From contig VGXR01000003.1 of the NCBI GenBank assembly GCA_016873255.1, positions 1-64,000 on the forward strand: 64,000 bases of DNA, given 5' to 3'. Shown piece after piece: positions 16,758 through 25,556 of this stretch. Position 1 is the stretch's first letter; the number at the start of each line of letters is the position of its first letter. Source of the stretch: Planctomycetota bacterium. Its GTDB lineage: Bacteria; Planctomycetota; Phycisphaerae; Phycisphaerales; SM1A02. Below the pieces are notes generated by a model. It worked only from the letters and a program-made list of their open reading frames with translations, did not search any database and was not told the origin of the DNA. Made by a program: the position numbers and the translations under genes.

Positions 16758-17998
16758 GCGCGTCCTCCGGCGACGGTCAGCGGCTTGGGCTCGGGCTGGA
16801 GCGCGATGGTGCCGGACCCGCCGGCGGCCCGCCCGCGGGTGCGCCCGCCCGCACGGGTTCCGGCCGACGTGCGGGGCAGTGCCGCCGCACCCTGCTCGGG
16901 TTCCTCGCGCCGCGGGTTGCGCGCGAGCGCCGGGAGGTCCGCGCACGCACCGCCGATGGCGGCGATCCACGCGTTGCCGTGCACGCACGCCTCGGGTGCA
17001 TCGATCATCCGGATGGGCACGCACAGCGAGGTGCGCACGCCGCAGACGCTCTCGACCGTGGCCGCGGCCTCGGGGTCCACGGCCGCGGGGCCGGTGATCG
17101 CGACCTCCTGCGGCCACCAGCCGCCCGAGGCGCGCTCCACGTGCCGAAGGCAGCGGAGCGATTCCTCGGCAAGCGCGCACCAGCGCCAGGCGGTGCCATG
17201 GTCGCCGGTGTCGGATTCCAGCTCGATGGCGCCTTCGCCAAGGCCTGCCATGGTGCGGCCGGTGCGCGTGCGCCCGATCATGGTCATGCCTGCGGACGCC
17301 CACTCCCCGCGGATGGAGCGGAGGAAGCAGATGTTCCCCTCGCGCAGCACCAGCAGCGTGGCCACGCGGTCCTCCAGGTGCAGGAGCGCATAGTCGCGTG
17401 CGGCCGCGGGATCCTCGCACTCGCTGAGCCGCTGGCGCGTGGCCGCGCGAAGCGCCGCGAGCGAAGCGTGCTCGATCCGGACGGCCGCGGTGTCGCCGGT
17501 GTTGACCGCGCGCGTCGCGGTGGCCACCGCCTCCCGCGGGACCGCGAACATCAGCACCTCGTTGCCGCCGCCGGCGGTGCCTCCGAGGCGCAGGTGCCCG
17601 ATCACCGCGGAATCCGCGTCCATCCCGAAGCGGTCGAGCGCCTCGAAGCGCACGCTCTCCGCCAGCTCCTTGTCATCCATGGCCGGGAGGCGCGCGATGT
17701 CGGTCTGGAACAGCTCGGCGGGCAGGGTGGCCGTGGCGCGCTGGCCGCTGAAGCCGAGCCCACGGACGGTCTCGCGGATCCGCGCGCTCATGGCGTCGGC
17801 GTCGAGGCGCGGTCCGTTTCCCTCGAGGAGCGAGCCCGGGATCTCGGCGGCGGCAAGGCAGCGGTACGCGGTGCCTCCGGCTGCGAGCTGGAGGAGTCGC
17901 ACGCTCGAGCGGCCGAAGTCCACGGCGACGGGCGCCGAGTGGCGCCGGCGCGCGAACCATCCGCCCCGAGCGTTCCCTGCATTGCCGAATCCGAGCAT
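16754..17998 (-). CDS. pilM: PilM-like actin-fold cytoplasmic assembly protein
   Basis: The 414-residue protein has the PilM/GspL actin-like ATP-binding fold, with VAVDFGRSSVRLLQLAAGG near the N-terminus and the RATATLPAELFQTDIARLPAM segment typical of PilM. It would form a cytosolic ring binding PilN and the GspE ATPase. ATG 17998 is chosen because GAGGAGG lies about 7 bp upstream; an in-frame ATG at 18046 would lie inside the terminator stem. The C-terminal 60 residues are Arg/Gly/Pro-rich and look unstructured. It is the first gene after the intrinsic terminator that follows the pilin gene. Confidence 0.85.
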   Translation of the reverse strand: MLGFGNAGNARGGWFARRRHSAPVAVDFGRSSVRLLQLAAGGTAYRCLAAAEIPGSLLEGNGPRLDADAMSARIRETVRGLGFSGQRATATLPAELFQTDIARLPAMDDKELAESVRFEALDRFGMDADSAVIGHLRLGGTAGGGNEVLMFAVPREAVATATRAVNTGDTAAVRIEHASLAALRAATRQRLSECEDPAAARDYALLHLEDRVATLLVLREGNICFLRSIRGEWASAGMTMIGRTRTGRTMAGLGEGAIELESDTGDHGTAWRWCALAEESLRCLRHVERASGGWWPQEVAITGPAAVDPEAAATVESVCGVRTSLCVPIRMIDAPEACVHGNAWIAAIGGACADLPALARNPRREEPEQGAAALPRTSAGTRAGGRTRGRAAGGSGTIALQPEPKPLTVAGGRA

Positions 17999-18027
17999 CG
18001 TGAGCCTCCTCTTCCTGGTCGTCGATC

Positions 18028-18063
18028 GGAAAAGAGGCGCCGGCACTTCTGCCGACGCCTCTT
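18028..18063 (-). terminator. Intrinsic terminator between pilin and pilM
   Basis: On the minus strand, arms 18063-18050 and 18045-18032 form a 14-bp stem with one G.U pair and a GAAG loop, followed by four U (including two at the stem foot) and CC. It lies between the pilin stop (18096) and the pilM start (17998), so it should end most pilin transcripts and lower expression of the assembly genes relative to the pilin. Confidence 0.8.
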
Positions 18064-18095
18064 GATTTCGGGAATCACCCGAGTTCGGCGCCGGC

Positions 18096-18473
18096 TCAGG
18101 GCTCGGGCGTGAACTTGCGGGTCGTGGCGCTCCACACCCAGCCCTTGGTGGAGTCGACCTGGTTGGTCAGGTCGTCCGCGGAGCAGTAGCCGTTGTCGAC
18201 GAGCGCCTGCAGGTCGGCGGACGAGTAGACCGTGCCGTCCGTCAGGGTGACGCTGTCGCCGTTGGGCTGGAACTGGTTGAGGCGGGTCACCATGGTGGTG
18301 ATCTGCCCGCCGCGGGCGGACGCGGCCTCGGTGTTGGCATCGTCGAGGGCACCGGTCACGGAGGGGACCACGAGCGCCGCGAGCACGCCCAGGATGACCA
18401 CCACGATCAGGATCTCGATCAGCGTGAAGCCCTTGCGCGTCGTCTTCTTGGTGTTGTTCGTCGAGTTCGTCAT
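18096..18473 (-). CDS. gspG: Major pseudopilin/type IV pilin (GspG-like)
   Basis: The 125-residue prepilin has a 15-residue leader ending in RKG, then FTLIEILIVVVILGVLAALVVP, the classic class III signal with cleavage after Gly15, Phe1 and Glu5. The mature protein is about 110 residues, with a GspG-like C-terminal half (NGYCSADDLTNQVDSTKGWVWSATTRKFTPEP). ATG 18473 has AAGGAG upstream. The gene is followed by a strong intrinsic terminator and is transcribed away from the minor pseudopilin genes. A prepilin peptidase is needed but is not encoded in this window. Confidence 0.92.
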   Translation of the reverse strand: MTNSTNNTKKTTRKGFTLIEILIVVVILGVLAALVVPSVTGALDDANTEAASARGGQITTMVTRLNQFQPNGDSVTLTDGTVYSSADLQALVDNGYCSADDLTNQVDSTKGWVWSATTRKFTPEP

Positions 18474-18716
18474 GGTTCCAACTCCTTGTCGGTTGAGTCC
18501 CTGCGTCAGGCAGGCACAGCCTGGTTCGTCGCTCACGTGCGGGCTACTGCGCCCAATGCGCGGCAAGGGAACTGTCGGAAACAGGAGGGGGGACCTGCAA
18601 CCAATCCGACCGGAATTTTGTCTTTCGGAATCACTGATTTCGGGACCCGCGTGGGCCGATCGCCTTGTGGCTGCCCGTCCTGTATTGGATGGTCAGGCGT
18701 CGAAGGAGGTGCCGCC
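18474..18716. promoter_or_regulatory. Divergent control region between pilin and minor pseudopilin operons
   Basis: These 243 bp must hold promoters for both units of the pilus/secretion cluster. AAGGAG sits before the pilin ATG and AAGGAGGTG (18703-18711) before ATG 18717, so both mRNAs have leaders. I could not identify convincing -35/-10 pairs, nor an exact sigma-54 GG-N10-GC element. Confidence 0.5.
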
Positions 18717-19298
18717 ATGCTGGGACCCGAGGGTTCCCCGGTCGAACCGAAGCCAGCCGTGCCGGGCCCGCGCCCCGCGCCCGCTCCAGCCCCCGCCCCC
18801 GATCCCGGCGGCGGGACGTGGCAGGTCTCCATGCGCACGGGCGGCGCGCCGCGACGACGTCGCGGGTTCACGCTCCTCGAGGCGCTGATCGCATCGGTGA
18901 TCGTCGCGATGGTGGCGGCCACCGCGTCGATGTCCGTGGCCGTGGGCGCGGCCGTCGAGGAGCAGAACCGCCTGTCGGTGCTCGCGATGCAGGCCGCCGA
19001 GCTGCAGATGAGCTCGCTCCTCGAGCAGCCCTACGAGACCGTGGGCACGCTCGCCGGCACCGAGGCGGCGGGCTCGATGAAGGCGCCCGCGCGCCCGGGC
19101 GGCTCTGCGCGCCCCGACCTGCCGTCGTCGTTCGCGCGCCTCTCGCGCACCACCGCGGTGACCGCGGAGAACCGCACCTTCACGCAGCTCAACAACCACA
19201 CCGTCGAGGGCAAGCGACTCGAGGTGACCGTGACCGGCCCCGACGGATCGACGCTGGCCCGCCTTGTGCGGTTCCGCGGGAAGGAGCCGGACACCTGA
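18717..19298 (+). CDS. Minor pseudopilin, PilV/GspI-like, with unusually long leader
   Basis: The 193-residue protein carries a prepilin signal RRRRGFTLLEALIASVIVAMVA, but the cleavage-site Gly is at about residue 50. A Pro/Ala-rich stretch precedes it. The strong AAGGAGGTG six bases before ATG 18717 supports the long form; an internal ATG at about 18831 would give a normal leader of about 12 residues but lacks an obvious Shine-Dalgarno. The mature region (VEEQNRLSVLAMQAAELQMSSLLEQPYE) resembles PilV/GspI minor pilins. Its stop overlaps the next start by one base (TGATG). Confidence 0.82.
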   Translation: MLGPEGSPVEPKPAVPGPRPAPAPAPAPDPGGGTWQVSMRTGGAPRRRRGFTLLEALIASVIVAMVAATASMSVAVGAAVEEQNRLSVLAMQAAELQMSSLLEQPYETVGTLAGTEAAGSMKAPARPGGSARPDLPSSFARLSRTTAVTAENRTFTQLNNHTVEGKRLEVTVTGPDGSTLARLVRFRGKEPDT

Positions 19299-19939
19299 TG
19301 CGACCGCGAGCGCACCGCCGTCGGAACGCGATCAGCGGCTTCACCCTGGTGGAGCTGCTCGTGTCCATCACCATCACCGCGCTGGTCGCGGCATCGGTGG
19401 CGGCCACGGTGTCGGCCGTCGGCGTCGGCATGCGCTCTCAGGACGAGGCCTCGCAGGAGGTCGCCCGGCTCGCTCGGGCGCAGGCCCGCATCGCCGACCA
19501 CCTGTTCCGCGCCCGCATGATCCTTGCGCAGTCCGCCACCGAGGCCGCGCTCTGGGTGCCCGCCGAGCAGTTCGACGGCTCCTCGGCCAATGCCACGGAG
19601 TACGACACGATCCACGGGAACGAGCTCCGCTGGTACGTGTTCGACCGAAACGCGCGCTCCGTCTCGGTGCAGCGGCTGACGAGCACCGCCAACCGCGCCA
19701 CGCACGCGCTGTCGACCGACTGGGCCTCGCTTCGGTCGTCGCTTGCCGCCTCCGGCTCGCTCACCACCGCCGTGGTGCTCGAGGGCGTGCTGGATGCGGC
19801 GTTCCGCTTCGACTCGTTCAGCCCGTGCGAGGACCGGCGGCTCGTCCTGGAGGTGCAGCTCGACGACGACCACGGCGGGGCGCACCTTGAGCTCGGCGGG
19901 ATCGTTGATGCGCTGCAGAGGCACCCGAACTGCCAATGA
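19298..19939 (+). CDS. Minor pseudopilin, PilW/GspJ-like
   Basis: The 213-residue prepilin has leader MRPRAHRRRNAISG followed by FTLVELLVSITITALVAAS, with conserved Glu5. The long C-terminal domain with LRWYVFDRNARSVSVQRL and FRFDSFSPCEDRRLVLEVQL fits GspJ or PilW, which help start pseudopilus assembly. Start ATG 19298 shares one base with the previous stop; the end overlaps the next gene (ATGA). Confidence 0.85.
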   Translation: MRPRAHRRRNAISGFTLVELLVSITITALVAASVAATVSAVGVGMRSQDEASQEVARLARAQARIADHLFRARMILAQSATEAALWVPAEQFDGSSANATEYDTIHGNELRWYVFDRNARSVSVQRLTSTANRATHALSTDWASLRSSLAASGSLTTAVVLEGVLDAAFRFDSFSPCEDRRLVLEVQLDDDHGGAHLELGGIVDALQRHPNCQ

Positions 19940-21579
19940 ACCCGCGGATCCGTCCATCCCCTGCGGCCTCCCGCGCCGGGCGCGGGCGCATGCGCCTCGA
20001 GCGGGGCGCCGCGCTCATGCTCGCGCTCTTCGCCACGATGGTGGTGGGGACCACCACGCTGACGTTCGTCGCCAGCCGTGACACCACCACGGCCATTGCC
20101 CGAAACGCGCAGGCCGCCGCGGACGCGCGCACGCTTGCGTCGTCCGGCATGGACCTCGCCAAGTGCATCCTGCGGTCGAGCGAGACCCTCTGGCGGCGCA
20201 ACCACTCCAACGGGACGCTGCTCTCCGGCTATTCCCTCGACGGCGGCACTGTCACCGTGCGCCTCGTGGACATCGTCAAGCGCGATGCCGGCGCGGCGAC
20301 GACCGTCCCCGACGACACCACCACCGAGGTGGAGGTCACCGTCACCAGCGAGCGCAACGGTGCCACGTGGACCAGCGTGTCCGACATGAGCATCCCCAGC
20401 GTGGTGAAGGGCGAGTACGCCATCTTCGCCAACAAGATCATGATCGTGGGCGGGTCGAGCAACTTCATCGGCCGCTGGCCGAACGCGCCCATGAGCGCGC
20501 AGAAGCTGCGCGTCAACATCGGCACGCAGGCGGACCTTGCCTTCCTGAGCAACCTGTTCCCCTGGTTCGGCAGCGGCGTCTGGCTGCAGGGCGGCTGCCG
20601 CTTCGAGACGGAGGTTGCCGGCGCCTTGCCCACGGACGCCGACTCGATGAAGTCGACGTGGATCTACTACCCCTACGCGGCGAGCGGGCTGATCGTGCAG
20701 GGCTCGGCGGCCGGGCAGGTCGCCGCCAAGCGCATGGATCCCGAGGACTCGATCCGCATGGTGACCCCGCCGGCGTCGCCCTCGGTGTCCGGGTCGTTCG
20801 CGAACTACACCAGCAACTACGTGCTGAGCGGCGGCAGCCACAGCGTCAGCTCGTTCCGGGTGCGCGCGCTCTTCCTGCCGCAGCTCTTCACGCGCAACTT
20901 CGAGGTGCGCAACGGCGCCACGGTCACGCTCAACTCGGGGACCTACGAGGTCTGGGGCTCGTGGGTCATGCGCGACTCCCGCGTCATCATCAACGGCGAC
21001 GTGAAGTTCGTGGTCAACCCGAACCTGGCGCTGACGGGACTCGACTGGCGGAACTCGCGCGTGGAGCTGAACGCCAACAGCAACCTCGAGATCTACAACG
21101 GCTACTCGATGGACGTGCAGAGCTGCTGGGTGGGCCCGCGCGTCACGTACGTCTGCGAGGGCCAGCTCAGGGACGGCGACCCGCACGCCCGGAACTGGTT
21201 CGGCCAGTTCACCTCCGACGGCTGCTACGGCGTCGCGCCGTCCTCGCCGCAGTACATGGAGCCGTGGCGCGTGCGCTTCTACCCGATGCGCCAGTTCCTC
21301 TCGAACTTCTTCCTCTGGGACATCCGCGACACGTCCGTGGTGGGGTCGCTGTTCCTGCCGACCAACCCCATCCGGCTCTTCGGCCGGACGCAGGTCTACG
21401 GGCGCGTTGCCGCCAACCACCTGCTCATCTACGACACCGCGAGCTTCTTCTACGACCATGCGCTTGACCTGGTGACCGGGTTCACCGAGGGCAGGGCACC
21501 GGCGCGCGGCGGAGATCCGAACGACATGTTCCCCGTCCGCATGGTGCGGTACGGGTTCGACGCGGAGAACGCCCGGTGA
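19936..21579 (+). CDS. PilX/GspK-like large pilus-associated protein
   Basis: The 547-residue protein has an N-terminal RLERGAALMLALFATMVVGTTTLTFVAS helix like PilX/GspK proteins, followed by a helical region with an SSGMDLAKCIL block. Then comes a long beta-rich domain with runs such as NFEVRNGATVTLNSGTYEVWGSWVMRD that look like a beta-helix or beta-sandwich. Its size and position after the GspI- and GspJ-like genes suggest the tip component GspK, but the C-terminal domain is not the usual GspK fold by eye and may be an adhesin-like module. Both ends overlap neighbouring genes by four bases. Confidence 0.72.
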   Translation: MNPRIRPSPAASRAGRGRMRLERGAALMLALFATMVVGTTTLTFVASRDTTTAIARNAQAAADARTLASSGMDLAKCILRSSETLWRRNHSNGTLLSGYSLDGGTVTVRLVDIVKRDAGAATTVPDDTTTEVEVTVTSERNGATWTSVSDMSIPSVVKGEYAIFANKIMIVGGSSNFIGRWPNAPMSAQKLRVNIGTQADLAFLSNLFPWFGSGVWLQGGCRFETEVAGALPTDADSMKSTWIYYPYAASGLIVQGSAAGQVAAKRMDPEDSIRMVTPPASPSVSGSFANYTSNYVLSGGSHSVSSFRVRALFLPQLFTRNFEVRNGATVTLNSGTYEVWGSWVMRDSRVIINGDVKFVVNPNLALTGLDWRNSRVELNANSNLEIYNGYSMDVQSCWVGPRVTYVCEGQLRDGDPHARNWFGQFTSDGCYGVAPSSPQYMEPWRVRFYPMRQFLSNFFLWDIRDTSVVGSLFLPTNPIRLFGRTQVYGRVAANHLLIYDTASFFYDHALDLVTGFTEGRAPARGGDPNDMFPVRMVRYGFDAENAR

Positions 21580-22067
21580 CGCGGCGCCGCGGATTCACCA
21601 TCATCGAGCTCCTGATCGTCCTGCTGATCGCGGCGGTGATGGCGGGCCTTGCGGCGGACCTCTTCGGCGGCTCGCGCCACGAGCGAGTGGACGCGGGGAT
21701 CGGTCTGCTCGAGGCCGACCTCGGCTACGCGCGCAGCCTCGCCATCGCATCGCCCGCGGACCCGGTGATGGTCCGCGTGGCGGCCGACGGCTCCGGGTAC
21801 CACCTTGCCAAGGCGAGCGATCCGGACACCGTGCTTCAGGGCCCCAACGGCCCGATGCGGGTGCGCTTCGGGCAGGGGCGCGCGGACGTGGCCGCAGGGG
21901 TGACCATCGCAAGCGGCGGCACCCGCGACCTTCGCTTCGGCCCCTTCGGCGGGGTCATGGACCCGGTGCCCACCCTGACGCTGTCGCTTCCGGACGGCGC
22001 GGAGCGGGCCGTGATGGTTCTCGACCCCTTCACGGGGGATCCGACGGTCACTTATCAGTCACAGTGA
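21576..22067 (+). CDS. Minor pseudopilin GspH/FimT-like
   Basis: The 163-residue prepilin begins MTRRRGFTIIELLIVLLIAAVMAGLAADLF, cleavage after Gly6 with Glu5 of the mature form present. The C-terminal domain (DLGYARSLAIASPADPVMVRVAADGSGYHLA, and later DLRFGPFGG) resembles GspH/FimT. The GTG start overlaps the previous stop (GTGA). Confidence 0.85.
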   Translation: MTRRRGFTIIELLIVLLIAAVMAGLAADLFGGSRHERVDAGIGLLEADLGYARSLAIASPADPVMVRVAADGSGYHLAKASDPDTVLQGPNGPMRVRFGQGRADVAAGVTIASGGTRDLRFGPFGGVMDPVPTLTLSLPDGAERAVMVLDPFTGDPTVTYQSQ

Positions 22068-22074
22068 CGCCTGC

Positions 22075-22088
22075 CACAAGGACTTGTG
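22075..22088. other. Short palindrome between gspH and the secretin gene
   Basis: cacaag-ga-cttgtg is a perfect 6-bp inverted repeat in the 93-bp gap before the secretin start. It could be a small operator or chance. Confidence 0.2.
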
Positions 22089-22160
22089 CAGCCGTGGCCG
22101 ATGAACGGGGAAGGTGCCGGAGTCCGGCGCCGTGTTGCCGCACCTTCAGGGAGCTGCCCG

Positions 22161-24374
22161 ATGCGACCGAACGCAAAGACCACGACCCCACGTGCACGGC
22201 TTGCCGCAGGGCGCCGCGGGCAGATCGTCGCCGCGTCCGCCGCGCTCGTTGCGTCGACGTCGATTGCGCAGAGTCCGCCGCCGGTCGAGTTCCAGCCATC
22301 GCCGAACGCGCCCGCGAAGCAGGCCGCTCCCGCGCGCAGCGCTCCGCCGCCGCCGACCGCCACGGGAGGAGCGCCTTCGCAGTCGGCGCCTGCGCCCGCG
22401 CCGGGCGGGGCACCTTCGAACGCACCCGCACCGGGTGACGCGCCGCAGCCCGCGCCCGCGGCCGATGGTTCCGCTGCTCCCGAGGGCGGCGTGCCCTGGG
22501 GCGTGCCCGGCGCCAACGCCGCGCAGGGCGGCGTGTCCACGCCGCTCGCCGGTCCCGGCGGCGGTCCCCCGGATGCGGGAGCGCAGCGCTCCGCGGCACA
22601 GCGCCCCGAGCCCAAGGTCGACGTCAACGCCGAGGGCCGCATCACGCTCAGCGCGCAGGCGATCGACATCTCCAAGCTGCTCGAGCTCCTTTCCATCAAG
22701 GCACGCCACAACATCGTGGCCAGCGACAAGGTGAAGGGGCAGGTGACCGTCAACCTGTTCGAGGTTCCGCTCGAGGAGGCGCTCAACGCCATCCTCGAGG
22801 TGAACGGCCTGGCGTGGAAGCGCGAGGGCGACTTCATCTACGTGCGGACGCAGGCCGAGGTGGATGCCGCGCGCGAGCGCGTGGCGCGCATCTTCACCAT
22901 GCAGTTCCTGTCGGCCGACGACACCATCGCCTTCGTGAAGCCCGTGCTCACCGAGGGCGGCTCCGCGGTGGCCCTCGGCAAGGTGGATGCCGCGTACAAG
23001 CCGACCGTGGAGAACGGCGGCGCCGACAGCTTCGCCTTCTCCGCCAAGGTGATGGTCAACGACTACCCGGAGGTGGTCGAGCGCATCGCCCGGATCGTGG
23101 AGGAGCTCGACACGCCTCCCAAGCAGGTGCGCGTCGAGGCCACCATCCTCACCGTCGAGCTGACCGACGACACCGCGTTCGGGCTCGACATCTCCGTCGT
23201 GGGGAACATCGACTTCGCGAGCCTCGCGGGCGGGCCGCTGGCCGCGTTCGACGAGGTGAAGGCCGGCGACATCGCGCCTGCCACGCCCTCGACGGCGAAC
23301 CAGGCATCGCTGTACCCCTCGGCGACCGGCGCGCCGCCGCCGACGGCGAAGGTCGGCGTCATGACCAACGACGTGGCGGTCTTCCTGCAGATGCTCGACC
23401 AGGTGGTGGACAGCACCGTGGTGGCGCGCCCCACGGTCACCGTGCTCAACCGGCAGAAGGCGCAGGTGCTCATCGGCGAGCGCATCGCGTACCTGTCGAC
23501 CACGCAGACGCAGACCAGCACCACGCAGGAGGTGAAGTACCTCGACGTGGGCGTGAAGCTGGTGTTCCGCCCGTTCGTGTCCCCGGACGGCATGGTGCGC
23601 CTCGAGCTCGCGCCCGAGGTGAGCACCGCGCGCATCAAGGACATCGACGCCGCCGGCGGCGGCAAGGCCACGGTGCCCGACGAGGTCACGCAGACCCTCC
23701 ACACCAACGTGCGCGTGAAGACGGGCCAGACCATCGTCCTCGGCGGGCTCTTCCGCGAGCAGAGCACGGTCACCAACCGGCAGATCCCGGGGCTCGGCGA
23801 CCTGCTCCCCGGCGCCTTCAGCGGCGCCTCCGGGCAGATGAAGAAGCAGGAGATCATCTTCCTCATCACCCCGACGGTGGTCGAGGACGCGCAGGACTAC
23901 CGCGACGGCGAGCGCGCGCTCGCGGTGGCGGACGCCGCCAAGGTCGGCGGGCGCGCGGGGCTGCTGCCGTTCTCCGAGAGCCACCTCGCGGGCAACTACC
24001 AGCTGCAGGCGCTGGAGGCATGGAAGAAGGGCGACCGCTCCACGGCGCTCTACTACGCGGACCAGGCCCTGCGCACGCAGAAGGCCTCGCCCTCCATGCT
24101 GACGCTCCGCGAGGCGATCCGCACCGACAGCAAGGCCGGCTACCGCAGCGAGCTCGATGCCATCGACCTGCTCGAGCCACGGCAGCGCGAGCCGTTCAAC
24201 GGCGTGCCGCTCAACGACACGTTCAAGTACTCCAACGGCTGGGTGACGCCGCCCTCGCCCCAGGACCTCGCCAAGGACGTCCCGCCTCCCGTGGACGACG
24301 ACTACGCGCCGTGGAACCCGCTGCCCGTCCCCGACGGCGGCATGCCTGCGCCGCAGAAGGATCCCAAGCCATGA
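22161..24374 (+). CDS. gspD: Outer-membrane secretin GspD/PilQ
   Basis: The 737-residue protein would form the outer-membrane gate of the system. ATG 22161 has GGGAG upstream and gives a signal peptide (residues about 15-35, ...IVAASAALVASTSIAQS). A disordered Pro/Ala/Gly region (to about 160) comes next, then N-domains (ITLSAQAIDISKLLELLSIKARHNIVASDKVKGQ; FVKPVLTEGG...EVVERIARIVEELDTPPKQV) and the secretin core with VEATILTVELTDDTAFG, VKLVFRPFVS, VKTGQTIVLGGLFREQ and ITPTVVED. A helical C-terminal tail of about 150 residues (about 590-735) follows the barrel and could bind a pilotin or peptidoglycan. Confidence 0.93.
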   Translation: MRPNAKTTTPRARLAAGRRGQIVAASAALVASTSIAQSPPPVEFQPSPNAPAKQAAPARSAPPPPTATGGAPSQSAPAPAPGGAPSNAPAPGDAPQPAPAADGSAAPEGGVPWGVPGANAAQGGVSTPLAGPGGGPPDAGAQRSAAQRPEPKVDVNAEGRITLSAQAIDISKLLELLSIKARHNIVASDKVKGQVTVNLFEVPLEEALNAILEVNGLAWKREGDFIYVRTQAEVDAARERVARIFTMQFLSADDTIAFVKPVLTEGGSAVALGKVDAAYKPTVENGGADSFAFSAKVMVNDYPEVVERIARIVEELDTPPKQVRVEATILTVELTDDTAFGLDISVVGNIDFASLAGGPLAAFDEVKAGDIAPATPSTANQASLYPSATGAPPPTAKVGVMTNDVAVFLQMLDQVVDSTVVARPTVTVLNRQKAQVLIGERIAYLSTTQTQTSTTQEVKYLDVGVKLVFRPFVSPDGMVRLELAPEVSTARIKDIDAAGGGKATVPDEVTQTLHTNVRVKTGQTIVLGGLFREQSTVTNRQIPGLGDLLPGAFSGASGQMKKQEIIFLITPTVVEDAQDYRDGERALAVADAAKVGGRAGLLPFSESHLAGNYQLQALEAWKKGDRSTALYYADQALRTQKASPSMLTLREAIRTDSKAGYRSELDAIDLLEPRQREPFNGVPLNDTFKYSNGWVTPPSPQDLAKDVPPPVDDDYAPWNPLPVPDGGMPAPQKDPKP

Positions 24375-25534
24375 AGACCCCCGTCGTCATCCGTGCGGCC
24401 GCGTTCTCGCTGGCCGCCGCCGTCATGCTGGCCCAGGGCTGCGGCGAGAGCGCGCACTCGCAGCGAGTGCGCCGCGATGCCCGCGACCGCTACGACCGCG
24501 CCGGCGCGCAGATCGCCTACGACCAGGCGCGGCAGGCGTTCCAGTCGGGGCAGTTCGAGCAGGCGCTCGGGCACGTCGACCGGGCCGTCGCGCGCTTCCC
24601 CAAGGAGTCCTCCTACCACCTGCTGCGCGGCCGGATCCTGCACGAGATGACCCGCGTCGACGACGCCCACCAGGCTTTCGTGGCGTCCGCGGAGCTCGAC
24701 CCCAAGAAGCCTGAGCCCCACTACTTCATGGGCATCCTGCACCAGCGCTGGCGGGAGAACGACCGCGCCGCCGAGAGCTACGCCAAGGCCGCGGAACTGG
24801 ACCCCACCAAGCTCCACTTCGCCGCGGCGCGCATCGAGGTGCTGACGCTGTCCGGCCGTCTCGACGAGGCCGACGCCCAGCTCACCGCCATCGAGCGGCG
24901 CTTCGAGTTCAGCCCCATCATCGATCGCCTGCGCGCCGACGTGCACAAGATGCGCGGCGACGACGAGGCATGCACGCAGATGCTCGAGCGGGCCGCGGTG
25001 CGCGACACGTCGTCGCCCGAGCTCCTCGAGGAGCTCGCCTTCGCGCGCTATTCCAAGGGCGACTGGCACGGTGCGCTCGCCGTGCTCGACGACCCTGCGC
25101 TGGCCTCGCGCACCGGCCGCCCCGACCTGGCGCGGCTCCGTGCGCGCAACCTCATCCTGGCCGGGCGCGCCGCCGAGGCGCGCGACGTGCTCCTGGCCAT
25201 CCGCGGCGACAACGACCCCGAGGGCCGCACCTCGCTGCTCCTGGGGCATGCATGCTGGCGCACGGGCGACTGGGGCCGCGTCCGCGAGTGCGGCGAGGAG
25301 CTCGTGAAGCGCCGCCCGGAGATGGCCGACGGCTACATGTTCCTCGGTGCCTCGGCCGGCGCGATGGGCCGCCTCGACGAGTCGCTCGCCATGCTGGAGC
25401 AGGCCGTGGCGCGCGAGCCCGAGCGCGAGTCGGTGCGGCGCATGCTCTCCACCGTCGTCGCGCGCAAGGCGGATGCCGCCTGGCGGCCGCCGCAGCGGGC
25501 CTCGGCCGGGTCGGTGCGCAGCGAGGCACCGTGA
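24371..25534 (+). CDS. TPR-repeat lipoprotein of the secretion cluster
   Basis: The 387-residue product has a lipoprotein signal with lipobox LAQGC (Cys24), followed by tandem tetratricopeptide repeats covering most of the protein (QARQAFQSGQFEQALGHVDRAVARFP; AHQAFVASAELDPKKPEPHYFMGIL; ESYAKAAELDPTKLHFAAARIEVL). Its start overlaps the secretin stop (ATGA), so it may be a PilF-type pilotin that carries the secretin to the outer membrane, or a scaffold. The role is inferred from position and fold only. Confidence 0.82.
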   Translation: MKTPVVIRAAAFSLAAAVMLAQGCGESAHSQRVRRDARDRYDRAGAQIAYDQARQAFQSGQFEQALGHVDRAVARFPKESSYHLLRGRILHEMTRVDDAHQAFVASAELDPKKPEPHYFMGILHQRWRENDRAAESYAKAAELDPTKLHFAAARIEVLTLSGRLDEADAQLTAIERRFEFSPIIDRLRADVHKMRGDDEACTQMLERAAVRDTSSPELLEELAFARYSKGDWHGALAVLDDPALASRTGRPDLARLRARNLILAGRAAEARDVLLAIRGDNDPEGRTSLLLGHACWRTGDWGRVRECGEELVKRRPEMADGYMFLGASAGAMGRLDESLAMLEQAVAREPERESVRRMLSTVVARKADAAWRPPQRASAGSVRSEAP

Positions 25535-25543
25535 CGCCGCGCC

Positions 25544-25549
25544 TATCGT
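25544..25549 (+). promoter_or_regulatory. -10 element TATCGT that fixes a TTG start
   Basis: TATCGT ends 7 bp before TTG 25557, matching the spacing seen before other leaderless genes here. Confidence 0.4.
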
Positions 25550-25556
25550 TCTGACG

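Noticed and set aside
18474-18660. Possible sigma-54 promoter for the pilin gene (GG...TTGC-like on minus)
   Set aside because: Spacing between GG and GC is 11, not the required 10, and the flanks do not match the consensus.
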